64,000 nucleotides of DNA, from assembly GCA_049976245.1 (NCBI GenBank), contig JBMFIQ010000006.1:1-64000 (forward strand), in the 5' to 3' direction. Position 1 is the first letter of the stretch, and the number at the start of each line of letters is the position of its first letter. The stretch comes from Microbacter sp049976245. Lineage in GTDB: Bacteria > Bacteroidota > Bacteroidia > Bacteroidales > Paludibacteraceae. Position numbers and translations under genes: made by a program. The notes beneath the pieces were generated by a model, which saw nothing but the letters and a program-made list of their open reading frames with translations, was not told where the DNA came from and ran no database searches. Below are positions 1 through 7,955 of the stretch, piece by piece.

Positions 1-645
1 GATGTTAATGCTATGGATGCCATTCCTTACGAAGTAGGTGCCTACTATGTTTTTGATAGAGGATACGTTGATTATACCCGACTTTATAAAATCACTCAAC
101 TGGATTCATATTTTGTGGTCAGAGCCAAGAAGAACCTTCGATTTAAGATCGAAACTTACCTGCCTGTCAACGAAACGACTGGCATATTAAGTGATCAAAT
201 CGGAGTTCTTAAGGGTGATAATGCCTACAAAACATATCCAGTCAAACTCAGAAAAGTTGCATTTTATGATAAGGAAATGAACCGGAGGTTCATCTATCTA
301 ACCAATAACATGGAATTGTCCCCTGAGCAAATAGCACTACTTTACAAGAACCGTTGGCAAATAGAGCTTCTCTTCAAATGGATCAAACAACATCTCAAAA
401 TAAAATCCTTTTGGGGAACTTCTGAAAATGCAGTTAGAATCCAAATTTATTCTGCAATAATCGCATATTGTTTGGTTGCTATAGTAGGACACGACCTGCA
501 AATTAATCGTACAACCTACGAGATTTTGCAAATTTTAGGAATATCACTTTTAGATAAAACCCCTGTAAATGAACTGTTTATTAATATAGATACTAACGAT
601 GTCAAAGAGCTAAATTATAACCAACTGTCAATCAGCTTTATTTAA
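1..645 (+). CDS. IS4-family transposase, 3' part (cut by window edge)
   Basis: The frame is open from base 1, so the 5' end lies outside the window; about 214 codons remain. The protein carries the two later catalytic blocks of IS4-type DDE transposases. The first is an Asp within FDRGYVDY near residue 18 of the visible part. The second is the C-terminal NRWQIELLFKWIKQH block, which contains the catalytic Glu. Such enzymes cut and paste their own element. A hydrophobic helix follows (IYSAIIAYCLVAIVG), as is usual at the end of these proteins. The stop codon overlaps the sequence AAGTGGACACTAATG, which may be the right inverted repeat. The left end is not visible, so the element cannot be typed further or judged intact. 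Family assignment is confident; activity is unknown. Confidence 0.85.
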   Translation, partial: DVNAMDAIPYEVGAYYVFDRGYVDYTRLYKITQLDSYFVVRAKKNLRFKIETYLPVNETTGILSDQIGVLKGDNAYKTYPVKLRKVAFYDKEMNRRFIYLTNNMELSPEQIALLYKNRWQIELLFKWIKQHLKIKSFWGTSENAVRIQIYSAIIAYCLVAIVGHDLQINRTTYEILQILGISLLDKTPVNELFINIDTNDVKELNYNQLSISFI

Positions 646-662
646 GTGGACACTAATGATAT
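640..662 (+). repeat. possible right terminal inverted repeat of the IS4 element
   Basis: The stretch TTTAAGTGGACACTAATGAT starts at the transposase stop codon, where IS4-type elements usually end. Only one end is in the window, so the inverted-repeat partner and the target duplication cannot be checked. This is a positional inference. Confidence 0.25.
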
Positions 663-920
663 TTTAATCATTCGTGTGCTGTATCTTTACAGAAGTATAA
701 AAACAAGAGGTCATGCTTGTGAATGATTCAATATGAAGTTATTTTAACATTAATGTGTCATTTGTGCCCTTCATTTGTGATCAATATGATGTTAAAATTG
801 AAGATTATTAAAACAAGTGCATTCAATCAGAAAAAAATGGGCATAAAGATGATTTTTTTTTCAAAAATATTTTGATGAACAAGAAAATGTCTCTATCTTT
901 CGCCACAATTATGGAATTAT

Positions 921-928
921 TTCCTTTG
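921..928 (+). promoter_or_regulatory. possible -7 box (TTCCTTTG)
   Basis: It differs from the Bacteroidetes consensus TAnnTTTG by one base. A start about seven bases downstream would give a transcript of only about 45-50 nt before the terminator at 952-983. It is either a small-RNA or leader promoter, or chance. Confidence 0.3.
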
Positions 929-951
929 TGACAAGAGTCAGATCACTAAAA

Positions 952-983
952 TGCTTACTTGAAAGAAAGTAAGCACTTTTTTT
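952..983 (+). terminator. intrinsic terminator
   Basis: A perfect 9-bp stem, TGCTTACTT (952-960) with AAGTAAGCA (967-975), a GAAAGA loop and then seven T (977-983). It is 307 bases past the transposase stop and 70 bases before the TonB receptor gene. It may end read-through from the IS, or end a very short transcript that starts just upstream. Confidence 0.75.
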
Positions 984-1052
984 CACCCCTTACTGAAGCG
1001 AAATGAGTCAAATTGTAAACTAATTATTGTTGTTAAACTGAAAATTTATTGT

Positions 1053-3659
1053 ATGAAAAGAACAGCTTTTTTGTTAACAATGCTTGCGATAAGTATTTTA
1101 TCGTTTGCACAAGGAGTCGTAAAAGGGATTGTTGCCGACGAAACAACCAAGGAGCGGTTGATTGGTGTAACGGTGTATTGCCCCGAAACCAAAAGCGGAA
1201 CTACTACCGATCTCGATGGTAGTTTTACGTTGAAAGTACCACAAGGAAAACACGCCATCACGTTATCTTACGTGGGTTACAAAACGATCACATTGCAAGT
1301 AAAACCGGGAGACAATCTCGGAACAATCAACATGAATTCTGAAAGCATCGGGTTAAATGACGTGGTAGTAACTTCATCCATTGCCGTACGGCGCAAAACT
1401 CCGGTTGCCGTATCAGTGATTACGCCTCAAGATATTCAGTTGAATATCAGCACAGGCGGTTTGCCTGAGTTGTTGAACTCAACGCCGGGTGTTTATGCTA
1501 CCAAATCAGGTGGAGGCTTCGGCGATCAACGGGTTAATATTCGTGGCTTTTCTTCTGAAAACATTGCGGTTATGATTAATGGCGTTCCAATGAATGATAT
1601 GGAATGGGGCGGTACCTATTGGAGTAACTGGGCAGGACTGTCGGATGTCACTCGCTCATTACAAGTGCAACGTGGTTTAGGAGCATCAAAAATAGCATCC
1701 CCATCAGTAGGTGGTTCAATTAATATTCTCACCAAATCGACAGAGGCACAACGAGGTGGTTCAATTTTCTACGGGGTTGCCGATGATGGATACCAAAAGA
1801 TGACTTTTTCTGCATCAACAGGGTTAAGTCCTCAAGGATGGGCAGTCTCAATGCTGGGGTCGAAAAACACGGGAAACGGGTATATACAAGGAACACCTTT
1901 TGAAAGTTACACTGCATTTTTGAGTGTTTCAAAAGTGATCAATTCAAATCAAACGATCTCTTTTACAGGCTTCATGGCGCCACAATGGCACCAACAACGC
2001 AAGGACGCATTGACCATTCAAGAATGGCAATTGTATGGATACAAATATAATGCAGGTTATGGATATGACATAAATGGCCAACCAAAAACTTTTAACTACA
2101 ACTATTACAACAAGCCACAAATGTCGATTAACCACTATTGGACTATTAATGACAAATCGAGTTTATCCACAGTGGCATACATGTCTATCGGACGTGGAGG
2201 AGGTTGGTCCGGTTTGGGAGCAAACTCATCATACGCTTATGGAGCGACCAATGGTTTGATTAATACCTATTATCGGAAAATCGACGGCAGTTTTGATTAC
2301 GCCACGCTTGAAAATCAAAATGCAGCCAGTTTATCCGGGTCTTCTTTAGCCATTAAAGATCAAACCAATAACCACATGTGGTACGGATTATTGTCCACAT
2401 TTTATACCAGCATCAAGCATTTTGATTTACAAGGTGGAATTGATTTGCGTTATTACAAAGGAACCCATCAGGGCAAGGTGGTTGATTTGTTAGGCGGGCA
2501 ATTTGTTATTGATCCGGCGAGAGCTACAGGGAAATTCAAAAATGATCCCAATTGGGTGAATCAAAAACTGGGGTTGGGTGATATAGTAACCCGCGATTAT
2601 GATGGATATGTTGCTCAAGAAGGTGTTTTTGGTCAAGCTGAATACAGCAAAGGCAAAATTAGCGCATTTGTTGCCGGATCTGCCAACGGCATGAATTATT
2701 GGCGTGTGGATCGTTTTTACTATGACGACAAACGCTCAGTTACCGTGACCAAATACGGATTTACGGGTAAAGGCGGCTTAAACTATAACCTGACAAAAAA
2801 TCACAATGTCTTTGCCAATGTTGGGTATTTCTCGCGTACGCCTTTTTTTCAAGGCGCCATTTTCCCAAGCTACACCACGAGTAACATTGTGAATAAGAAT
2901 GCTGTGAATGAAAATGTGATTTCTTACGAATTGGGTTATGGATACCGTTCCCGATTTTTCTCCGCCAATGTCAATGCTTACAACACGTTATGGAAAAATA
3001 AGACCATGGTAAAAGCCGTGAATGCTTCAGATCCATCACAAGGAACTATCAATTTGACGGGCGTTAATTCGTTGCGTCAAGGTATTGAATTAGATTTCAG
3101 ATGGATGCCGACGCGAGGATTGAATATTGACGGAATGGCTTCGTTTGGAAATTGGAGATGGGACAGCAATCCAACCGGTTATGTGTACAATGTGGATGGT
3201 CAACCGGTGGACGTCAAAGGGAATGTAGTGCCGGCTTTAAGTCCGAATCAGGCTTATGCAAAATTGAATTTGAAAGGCATTCACGTGGGCAATTCGGCTC
3301 AAACTACTGCTTATATTTCGGCTCAGTATGAATTGTTGAAAGGATTCACGGTGGGTGTCAATTATAACTATTTTGCCCGCAATTTTGCCGATTTCTCTTT
3401 AGCCATCAACAGTTGGGGTGTGAACAATTTCCAACAACCCTGGCGTATGCCCAATGCAGGAATTATGAATCTGAATGCAAATTATCAATTCAACATTGGA
3501 CAAGTCAAAGCCACTTTGTTTGGAAATATCAACAACTTGCTGAATACGGTTTATATCAGTGATGCTACTGATTTAAATACAACGCACGACTGGAGAGGCG
3601 TTTCGGTTTATTATGGGTTCCTTGAAACATGGTCAATGGGTCTGAAGATTAATTTCTAA
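1053..3659 (+). CDS. TonB-dependent outer-membrane receptor
   Basis: 868 residues with a signal peptide (about 1-19, ending SFAQ). A carboxypeptidase-regulatory-like beta-sandwich follows (about 22-105, with the DLDGSFTLKVPQG and LSYVGYKT signatures). Next is a plug domain (about 110-230, with VNIRGFSSENIAVMINGVP). The rest is a 22-stranded-barrel-type C-terminus ending in an aromatic residue (LKINF). The family imports bulky ligands across the outer membrane using TonB energy. It is shorter than typical SusC proteins (about 1000 residues), and the partner gene does not look like SusD, so this is probably not a glycan PUL. Downstream genes on the same strand encode a lipoprotein and two secreted nucleases, which suggests DNA-derived ligands (inference). 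The start at ATG 1053 gives a good signal peptide. Confidence 0.9.
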   Translation: MKRTAFLLTMLAISILSFAQGVVKGIVADETTKERLIGVTVYCPETKSGTTTDLDGSFTLKVPQGKHAITLSYVGYKTITLQVKPGDNLGTINMNSESIGLNDVVVTSSIAVRRKTPVAVSVITPQDIQLNISTGGLPELLNSTPGVYATKSGGGFGDQRVNIRGFSSENIAVMINGVPMNDMEWGGTYWSNWAGLSDVTRSLQVQRGLGASKIASPSVGGSINILTKSTEAQRGGSIFYGVADDGYQKMTFSASTGLSPQGWAVSMLGSKNTGNGYIQGTPFESYTAFLSVSKVINSNQTISFTGFMAPQWHQQRKDALTIQEWQLYGYKYNAGYGYDINGQPKTFNYNYYNKPQMSINHYWTINDKSSLSTVAYMSIGRGGGWSGLGANSSYAYGATNGLINTYYRKIDGSFDYATLENQNAASLSGSSLAIKDQTNNHMWYGLLSTFYTSIKHFDLQGGIDLRYYKGTHQGKVVDLLGGQFVIDPARATGKFKNDPNWVNQKLGLGDIVTRDYDGYVAQEGVFGQAEYSKGKISAFVAGSANGMNYWRVDRFYYDDKRSVTVTKYGFTGKGGLNYNLTKNHNVFANVGYFSRTPFFQGAIFPSYTTSNIVNKNAVNENVISYELGYGYRSRFFSANVNAYNTLWKNKTMVKAVNASDPSQGTINLTGVNSLRQGIELDFRWMPTRGLNIDGMASFGNWRWDSNPTGYVYNVDGQPVDVKGNVVPALSPNQAYAKLNLKGIHVGNSAQTTAYISAQYELLKGFTVGVNYNYFARNFADFSLAINSWGVNNFQQPWRMPNAGIMNLNANYQFNIGQVKATLFGNINNLLNTVYISDATDLNTTHDWRGVSVYYGFLETWSMGLKINF

Positions 3660-3769
3660 ACAATCGTTGATTCACTTGTACATCATTCAAACTTTTGATC
3701 ATGGAAAGCGTCTTTTCTAAACCAACTTCCCCTTGATCATCATGTAAAAAACAATACCAATTTATATGA

Positions 3770-3866
3770 AATGAGCATGAACATTGAGATTTATCAAAAG
3801 CGATAAAAATAAAAAATGCGAGTTTCAAACATCCTTAACGTTAAAAATTAAAATAGACGTATGAAA
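3770..3866 (+). repeat. intergenic ~95-bp repeat, copy 1 (left half decayed)
   Basis: The right half (GCGAGTTTC, CATCCTTAACGTTAAAAATT, AAAATAGACGTATGAAAA) matches the window-wide repeat closely; the left half is degenerate. The terminal ATGAAAA is the start of the lipoprotein gene at 3861. The copy therefore provides that gene's leader. Confidence 0.75.
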
Positions 3867-5156
3867 ACATTCAAACATCTTGCATATCCACTGTTATTTT
3901 TAGTGGCTGCGGTTTTTCAGAGCTGTCAGGATTTCAATGCCAAAAATTTCCCAGGGTACGATGATCTGGCTAAACCAAAATTGGTGACCACGGCTACGTA
4001 TCAATTGACCAATACTGATTACAAAACGATTGCCAACGCTTATAAAAACGCGATGTTGCCTATAGCTGCCAACGCAACGGATTCGGCGGCCATTATTGCC
4101 ACGGCTAACACCATCACAAACACGTTGAGTTTCAGTGCAACCATTCAGGGAAGTGAATTTATCGCTTACCTCATGCCAACTTTGTATCAATATGTTGATC
4201 CGGGATCTGCCATCTCGGTGATTTTCAGAACCAATGAAAACATACCGAATTTTGCCACTTACAGTGATTCATTGCTTGTGACCGATTATGCTGCCATGGG
4301 AACGACTGCCGGAAAACCGGGTGCAAAAAATGATTTTTCGAGCAGCATTGATCCCAATCTTTACATTCCAAGCTATTTGAAACAAAAGCATCCTTATGCC
4401 GTTGTCAACGAAATAGCCCGTGTGGCTTTTAAATGGTATGTTTCTCCGGCCGATGTTCCGTTGGCACGCTATTACATGTTTGACGGGAATAATTGGAATG
4501 AATTTGGGAAAACAGATCAGTTTATTATGGCCAATGATCGGACTTGGATGTTTGATCCAACGATTACTTTTGTTGCCAGCAAAGATGATTACATGGCTTT
4601 GATGAACTATTTATACACCAATTGGCAAAAAGCCGGAGGAGTTCCCCCGGTTGCTCCGGCCAAAACGCCAACTCCTGTGGGTTTTGCTATTCCTGAATTG
4701 GTAGGCTACAACGGATGGACAGCCAACAATGTAGGCCGCTTTGTCATCAATTGGACCTATCCGCCCAATGGAAGCGATCTGAGCAATGTTCGGACTGAAT
4801 ATTTCTTTGGGAGTTCCTGGTATTATCCCGATTTTGACATTCGTGCAACAACACGGGTTTATGCCGACGACGTTGAATTGCAGGCTTATTTTGCTCACGT
4901 GGACAGCATCACCACGATGAGCGCCACAGATAAAACAGCGGCTAAAACCGCCTTCATGGAACAACGTGTTATTCAGGGCCTTTCTTTGATGATCACCTTG
5001 AAATATCCGAACCTTCAACCTCAGGTAAAAGGGATCGATCAATATGTTCAGGCTCGAATTGATGAATATACCGGATCACATAATTATTGGACCTATCGTT
5101 TCCAATGTGTAGCTCCAGGTCGATATACTTATATCAGCCGCACTAAATGGAAATAA
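3861..5156 (+). CDS. lipoprotein paired with the TonB receptor
   Basis: 431 residues. A lipoprotein signal peptide ends in a lipobox (VFQSC, Cys about 22), so the protein is expected on the outer membrane. No enzyme motif is recognised. A central stretch reads like known Bacteroidetes surface lipoproteins found next to TonB receptors: an (x)YIPSYLKQKHPYA segment, then YYMFDGNNWNEF. The position right after the receptor (201-bp gap) suggests a substrate-binding partner, playing the role SusD plays elsewhere, although it does not look like SusD. The start codon is the ATG at the end of an intergenic repeat copy; it gives a perfect signal peptide. It is followed by a 12-bp hairpin. The function is an inference from context. 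Confidence 0.8.
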   Translation: MKTFKHLAYPLLFLVAAVFQSCQDFNAKNFPGYDDLAKPKLVTTATYQLTNTDYKTIANAYKNAMLPIAANATDSAAIIATANTITNTLSFSATIQGSEFIAYLMPTLYQYVDPGSAISVIFRTNENIPNFATYSDSLLVTDYAAMGTTAGKPGAKNDFSSSIDPNLYIPSYLKQKHPYAVVNEIARVAFKWYVSPADVPLARYYMFDGNNWNEFGKTDQFIMANDRTWMFDPTITFVASKDDYMALMNYLYTNWQKAGGVPPVAPAKTPTPVGFAIPELVGYNGWTANNVGRFVINWTYPPNGSDLSNVRTEYFFGSSWYYPDFDIRATTRVYADDVELQAYFAHVDSITTMSATDKTAAKTAFMEQRVIQGLSLMITLKYPNLQPQVKGIDQYVQARIDEYTGSHNYWTYRFQCVAPGRYTYISRTKWK

Positions 5157-5171
5157 CCTGTTGAAATTGAA

Positions 5172-5201
5172 ATCAGAGCTGCTGTTTTGAGCAGCTCTGA
5201 T
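5172..5201 (+). terminator. strong hairpin after the lipoprotein gene
   Basis: A perfect 12-bp stem ATCAGAGCTGCT/AGCAGCTCTGAT with a GTTTTG loop, 16 bases past the stop. Only a weak T-rich tail follows (TATCTTTG), so it may terminate or stabilise the 3' end. Confidence 0.55.
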
Positions 5202-5209
5202 TATCTTTG
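5202..5209 (+). promoter_or_regulatory. -7 promoter box TATCTTTG
   Basis: An exact match to the Bacteroidetes TAnnTTTG box immediately after the hairpin, 82 bases upstream of the endonuclease gene. No TTTG at the expected -33 spacing is evident. Confidence 0.45.
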
Positions 5210-5290
5210 ACAAAATGGGATTTTTCTAAAAGTCCTGATTTTCAAACTATTTTTTTCTTCTTTCTCATAACGTTCTAACCAAACTGATTC

Positions 5291-6412
5291 ATGAAAAAAC
5301 TTTTTATTCTACTTTTTTGGAGCATTGCTTTTGCACTGGTTGCTCAAATTCCGACCGGTTACTACGATCAGGCTGAAGGAAAAACCGGCGCTGAATTGAA
5401 AACAGCGCTCTTTAATATTGTCAGCTCGCATACCCAAATCACTTACACCGGATTGTGGTCGGCTTTTCCCTACACTGATGCACGCTCCGACGGTAAAGTA
5501 TGGGATATTTATTCTACAGCAACAAATTATGTCTTCGGCTATTCCAGCAACGGAGGCAATCAATGCGGAAATTACTCCAAAGAAGGTGATTGCTACAACC
5601 GTGAACACTCCTTTCCTAAAAGCTGGTTCAATGTAAAAAGTGGAGACGAAAACACAGTTCCAATGGGTACTGACCTTTTTCATCTTTACCCTTCTGACGG
5701 CTACGTAAATGCTCAACGTAGTAATTATATGTTTGGCGAAGTGGCTTCTCCTATCTATACTTCAAAAAATGGATACTGCAAACTGGGGCCTTGTTCGTTT
5801 CCAGGCTATACCGGTACGGTGTTTGAACCGGGAGATGATATGAAAGGTGATTTTGCCCGCACCTATTTTTACATGGTCACTGCTTATCAGGACCGCATTG
5901 TGACTTGGACAAACAGTGATGCGGCTCAATTATTAGATGTGACCAGTTCGGCAACACTTACCTATCCTTCCTTCAAGCAATGGGCTATTAATTTGTTTTT
6001 GAAATGGAATGCTCAGGATCCTGTTAACCAAAAAGAAATCAACAGGAACAATGTCATTTATTCACAGTATCAACACAATCGGAATCCGTTTATTGATCAT
6101 CCCGAATTAGCCGAATACATTTGGGGCGATAAAAAAGGAATGGCATGGAGCACTACCGTATCTACAGGTGTTCAAGCTCCTCAATTACAAGATATTCAAA
6201 TTAGGGTTTCGCGTGACAATAAAACAGTTCGGTTTGAATCAGAAAATCAACGATCACTACATTACATTTTCACAGACATTTCCGGTAAGCTTCTTTTGAC
6301 AGGCGATGCCGAAATAAATCAAACCATATCTCTCGGAGCTTTTTCAAATGGCATTTATTTACTCCATGTTTCGGACGGAAAAGGCATCAAAGTGACCAAA
6401 TTCCTACTTTAA
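5291..6412 (+). CDS. secreted endonuclease I with T9SS sorting domain
   Basis: 373 residues. The signal peptide (about 1-19, ending LVAQ) is followed by an endonuclease I (EndA/Vvn-type) domain, about 21-285. The family core is seen in the YNREHSFPKSWF active-site segment (catalytic His), DLFHLYPSDGYVN, and GDFARTYFYMVT. The tail NRNPFIDHPELAEYIWG is typical. These enzymes cut DNA, and often RNA, non-specifically outside the cell using Mg or Ca. Paired cysteines in the region of 95-105 probably form disulphides. The last about 75 residues form a T9SS type A sorting domain (LLLTGDAEINQTISLG…GIYLLHVSDG…KVTKFLL). That implies export by the type IX system and surface attachment or release. A paralogue lies at 7956. 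Confidence 0.93.
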   Translation: MKKLFILLFWSIAFALVAQIPTGYYDQAEGKTGAELKTALFNIVSSHTQITYTGLWSAFPYTDARSDGKVWDIYSTATNYVFGYSSNGGNQCGNYSKEGDCYNREHSFPKSWFNVKSGDENTVPMGTDLFHLYPSDGYVNAQRSNYMFGEVASPIYTSKNGYCKLGPCSFPGYTGTVFEPGDDMKGDFARTYFYMVTAYQDRIVTWTNSDAAQLLDVTSSATLTYPSFKQWAINLFLKWNAQDPVNQKEINRNNVIYSQYQHNRNPFIDHPELAEYIWGDKKGMAWSTTVSTGVQAPQLQDIQIRVSRDNKTVRFESENQRSLHYIFTDISGKLLLTGDAEINQTISLGAFSNGIYLLHVSDGKGIKVTKFLL

Positions 6413-6429
6413 AAATGATTTTACGTATA

Positions 6430-6456
6430 AACGCGTCGCTGTGGATGCGTTTTGTT
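6430..6456 (+). terminator. short hairpin terminator
   Basis: AACGCGTC (6430-6437) pairs with GATGCGTT (6444-6451) with one G-U pair, and a T-rich tail TTGTTTA follows. It sits 18 bases after the nuclease stop and before the next start. Confidence 0.5.
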
Positions 6457-6487
6457 TATAATTTATCCACTTTTAATTTTTTATGTT

Positions 6488-7366
6488 ATGAAAAAATGTA
6501 CGCTTTTTGCGATTGCACTTTTTGCCTTTATGGCAGTGCACGCACAGACCAATCTTTTAACGAACCCAAGTTTTGAAACTTGGACGAATGGACTTCCCGG
6601 TGGATGGACTTTCCCATCAACGATCCCATCAACGAATACGGTTACACAAAACACAACCAACACGTACAACAACTCAGGAAGCGCCTTGCAGGTAGCAAGT
6701 ACATCAACTGCTGCCACATTCAGTGTCAATCAATATGTACTTCCTCCGAATGGAATATCTACTTTTGACACCAACACGACTTACGAATTGAGAATTCGTT
6801 ATACAGCCACTGCCGGTGACGGAACGGATGCCCGCATCTGGTGTGGTTATTTAAGTAATGCACCTGGTACGACTCCGAATACATACATTACTTTTTCGCA
6901 TGCTGATTCAATAGGATTGTTAGGCCCCGGTGGTAATTTTAATCCAACCGGATACGCTTCGAATAATGGATATTTATATTCAACCTGTCCTGGATCTCCA
7001 GTTTATGCCAATCAATGGTACACTTATGTGTATAAATTTAATTTTCCTGCCGGTGTAAAGCAATTTAATTTCCAAATTAGAATGTACAAAGGATCTACGG
7101 TACTTTGGGATGATTTCTATTTTGGAGAAGCTGTTTCAACCGATTTCACAACCGCTGTGCAAAATACATCAACATCGAACTTGAAAGTTTTTGTAGTTGG
7201 GAATCAGTTAGAAGTGCAAGGCGTTGAAGCAAATACGCCTGTGATGGTTTACAATACCCTTGGCGCATTGGTTAAAAACGGAGTTGCTTCGGATCATGTC
7301 ACTTTACCCAAAGGGGTTTACATTGTGAAAGTTTCCGGCAACACCACTAAGGTTTTTGTCAATTAG
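6488..7366 (+). CDS. secreted carbohydrate-module-like protein with T9SS sorting domain
   Basis: About 292 residues from ATG 6488, chosen because it directly precedes a good signal peptide (MKKCTLFAIALFAFMAVHAQ). The in-frame ATG at 6452 would add 12 hydrophobic residues and overlap the upstream terminator. The mature start TNLLTNPSFETWTNGLPGGW and the beta-rich body with a WDDFYFGE end resemble jelly-roll carbohydrate-binding or 'anchor' modules. No catalytic motif is seen. The last about 65 residues are a T9SS type A sorting domain (VQGVEANTPVMVYNTLGALV…GVYIVKVSGNTTKVFVN). It lies between two secreted nuclease genes and probably acts at the cell surface with them. The exact role is unknown. 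Confidence 0.8.
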   Translation: MKKCTLFAIALFAFMAVHAQTNLLTNPSFETWTNGLPGGWTFPSTIPSTNTVTQNTTNTYNNSGSALQVASTSTAATFSVNQYVLPPNGISTFDTNTTYELRIRYTATAGDGTDARIWCGYLSNAPGTTPNTYITFSHADSIGLLGPGGNFNPTGYASNNGYLYSTCPGSPVYANQWYTYVYKFNFPAGVKQFNFQIRMYKGSTVLWDDFYFGEAVSTDFTTAVQNTSTSNLKVFVVGNQLEVQGVEANTPVMVYNTLGALVKNGVASDHVTLPKGVYIVKVSGNTTKVFVN

Positions 7367-7414
7367 TCTTGCTAAGAGCTTGAGAGTATGTGGATCATCT
7401 ATCGCATTGAATAG

Positions 7415-7508
7415 ATGAAACGAGCTAAAAAAATGCTTTTGTTTAAGCGTATAACAAGTTGGGAATTCCTTACGTCTTTAGTGTTAAAGATTTAAGTAGG
7501 TGTATGAA
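7415..7508 (+). repeat. intergenic ~95-bp repeat, copy 2 (degenerate)
   Basis: Begins ATGAAACGAGC and contains AAGCGTATAAC and a GTGTTAAAGATT segment in the positions expected for the family. It joins head to tail with copy 3 at ATGAAACGAGCC (7504), a period of 89 bases. Confidence 0.6.
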
Positions 7509-7594
7509 ACGAGCCTTAAAAACAGCTTATACTCAAGCGTATGACTATTTGACGAGTTTCATACATCCTTAGCTTTAAAAATTGACGTATGAAA
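7502..7594 (+). repeat. intergenic ~95-bp repeat, copy 3
   Basis: Well preserved: TATGAAACGAGCC, AAAACAGCTTATACTCAAGC, GTATGACTATTT, GAGTTTCATACATCCTTAGC, TTTAAAAATTGACGTATGAAA. The ATG at the end opens only a 10-codon frame, so no gene starts here. Confidence 0.85.
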
Positions 7595-7955
7595 GATAAA
7601 ATGTTCCGAAAATCATTTTGAATGATGCTGATATATAACAGATTGTAAAAAATGTTTTTTCGGAACTTTTTTCTATCGGTAATAATCGCAAGGATTTTTC
7701 GATTTAATTAATGATGGAAGAGTTTGTGCTTTAGCTAAATTTGAAAAAACTCTCTTAACAGAATAAGGAATTGGAAAATCAGGCAGATAAATATATGATT
7801 TGTCGAGCCATAAAAAGAGGTTACGCTACAATGTATGGCTTTTTGGTAAGTCCCATACGACTATTAAAGGGCAATGATTTACGTATGAATATTTGTTTTA
7901 CATGTCTCGTTAAGTTGAAATGAATCGATTAAATATTGTTTAAAATAACATACGG
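7595..7955. other. spacer before second nuclease gene
   Basis: About 360 AT-rich bases without a gene. A degenerate copy of the ~95-bp repeat occupies 7794-7888. No exact TAnnTTTG box is seen in the last 60 bases. Confidence 0.5.
7794..7889 (+). repeat. intergenic ~95-bp repeat, copy 4 (degenerate)
   Basis: CGAGCCATAAAAAGAGGTTA, then TGTATGGCTTTTTGG, AAGTCCCATACGA and ACGTATGAAT line up in order with the repeat consensus, with many substitutions. Confidence 0.55.

Larger units (their letters stand above)
663..1052. other. gene-free spacer upstream of the TonB receptor
   Basis: About 390 AT-rich bases with no credible gene. It contains a promoter-like box (TTCCTTTG, 921-928) followed by a strong intrinsic terminator (952-983), annotated separately. 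No clear promoter box is seen between the terminator and the receptor start at 1053. Confidence 0.6.

Noticed and set aside
4611..5042. 143-codon frame opposite the lipoprotein gene
   Set aside because: Antisense shadow with no signal or family.
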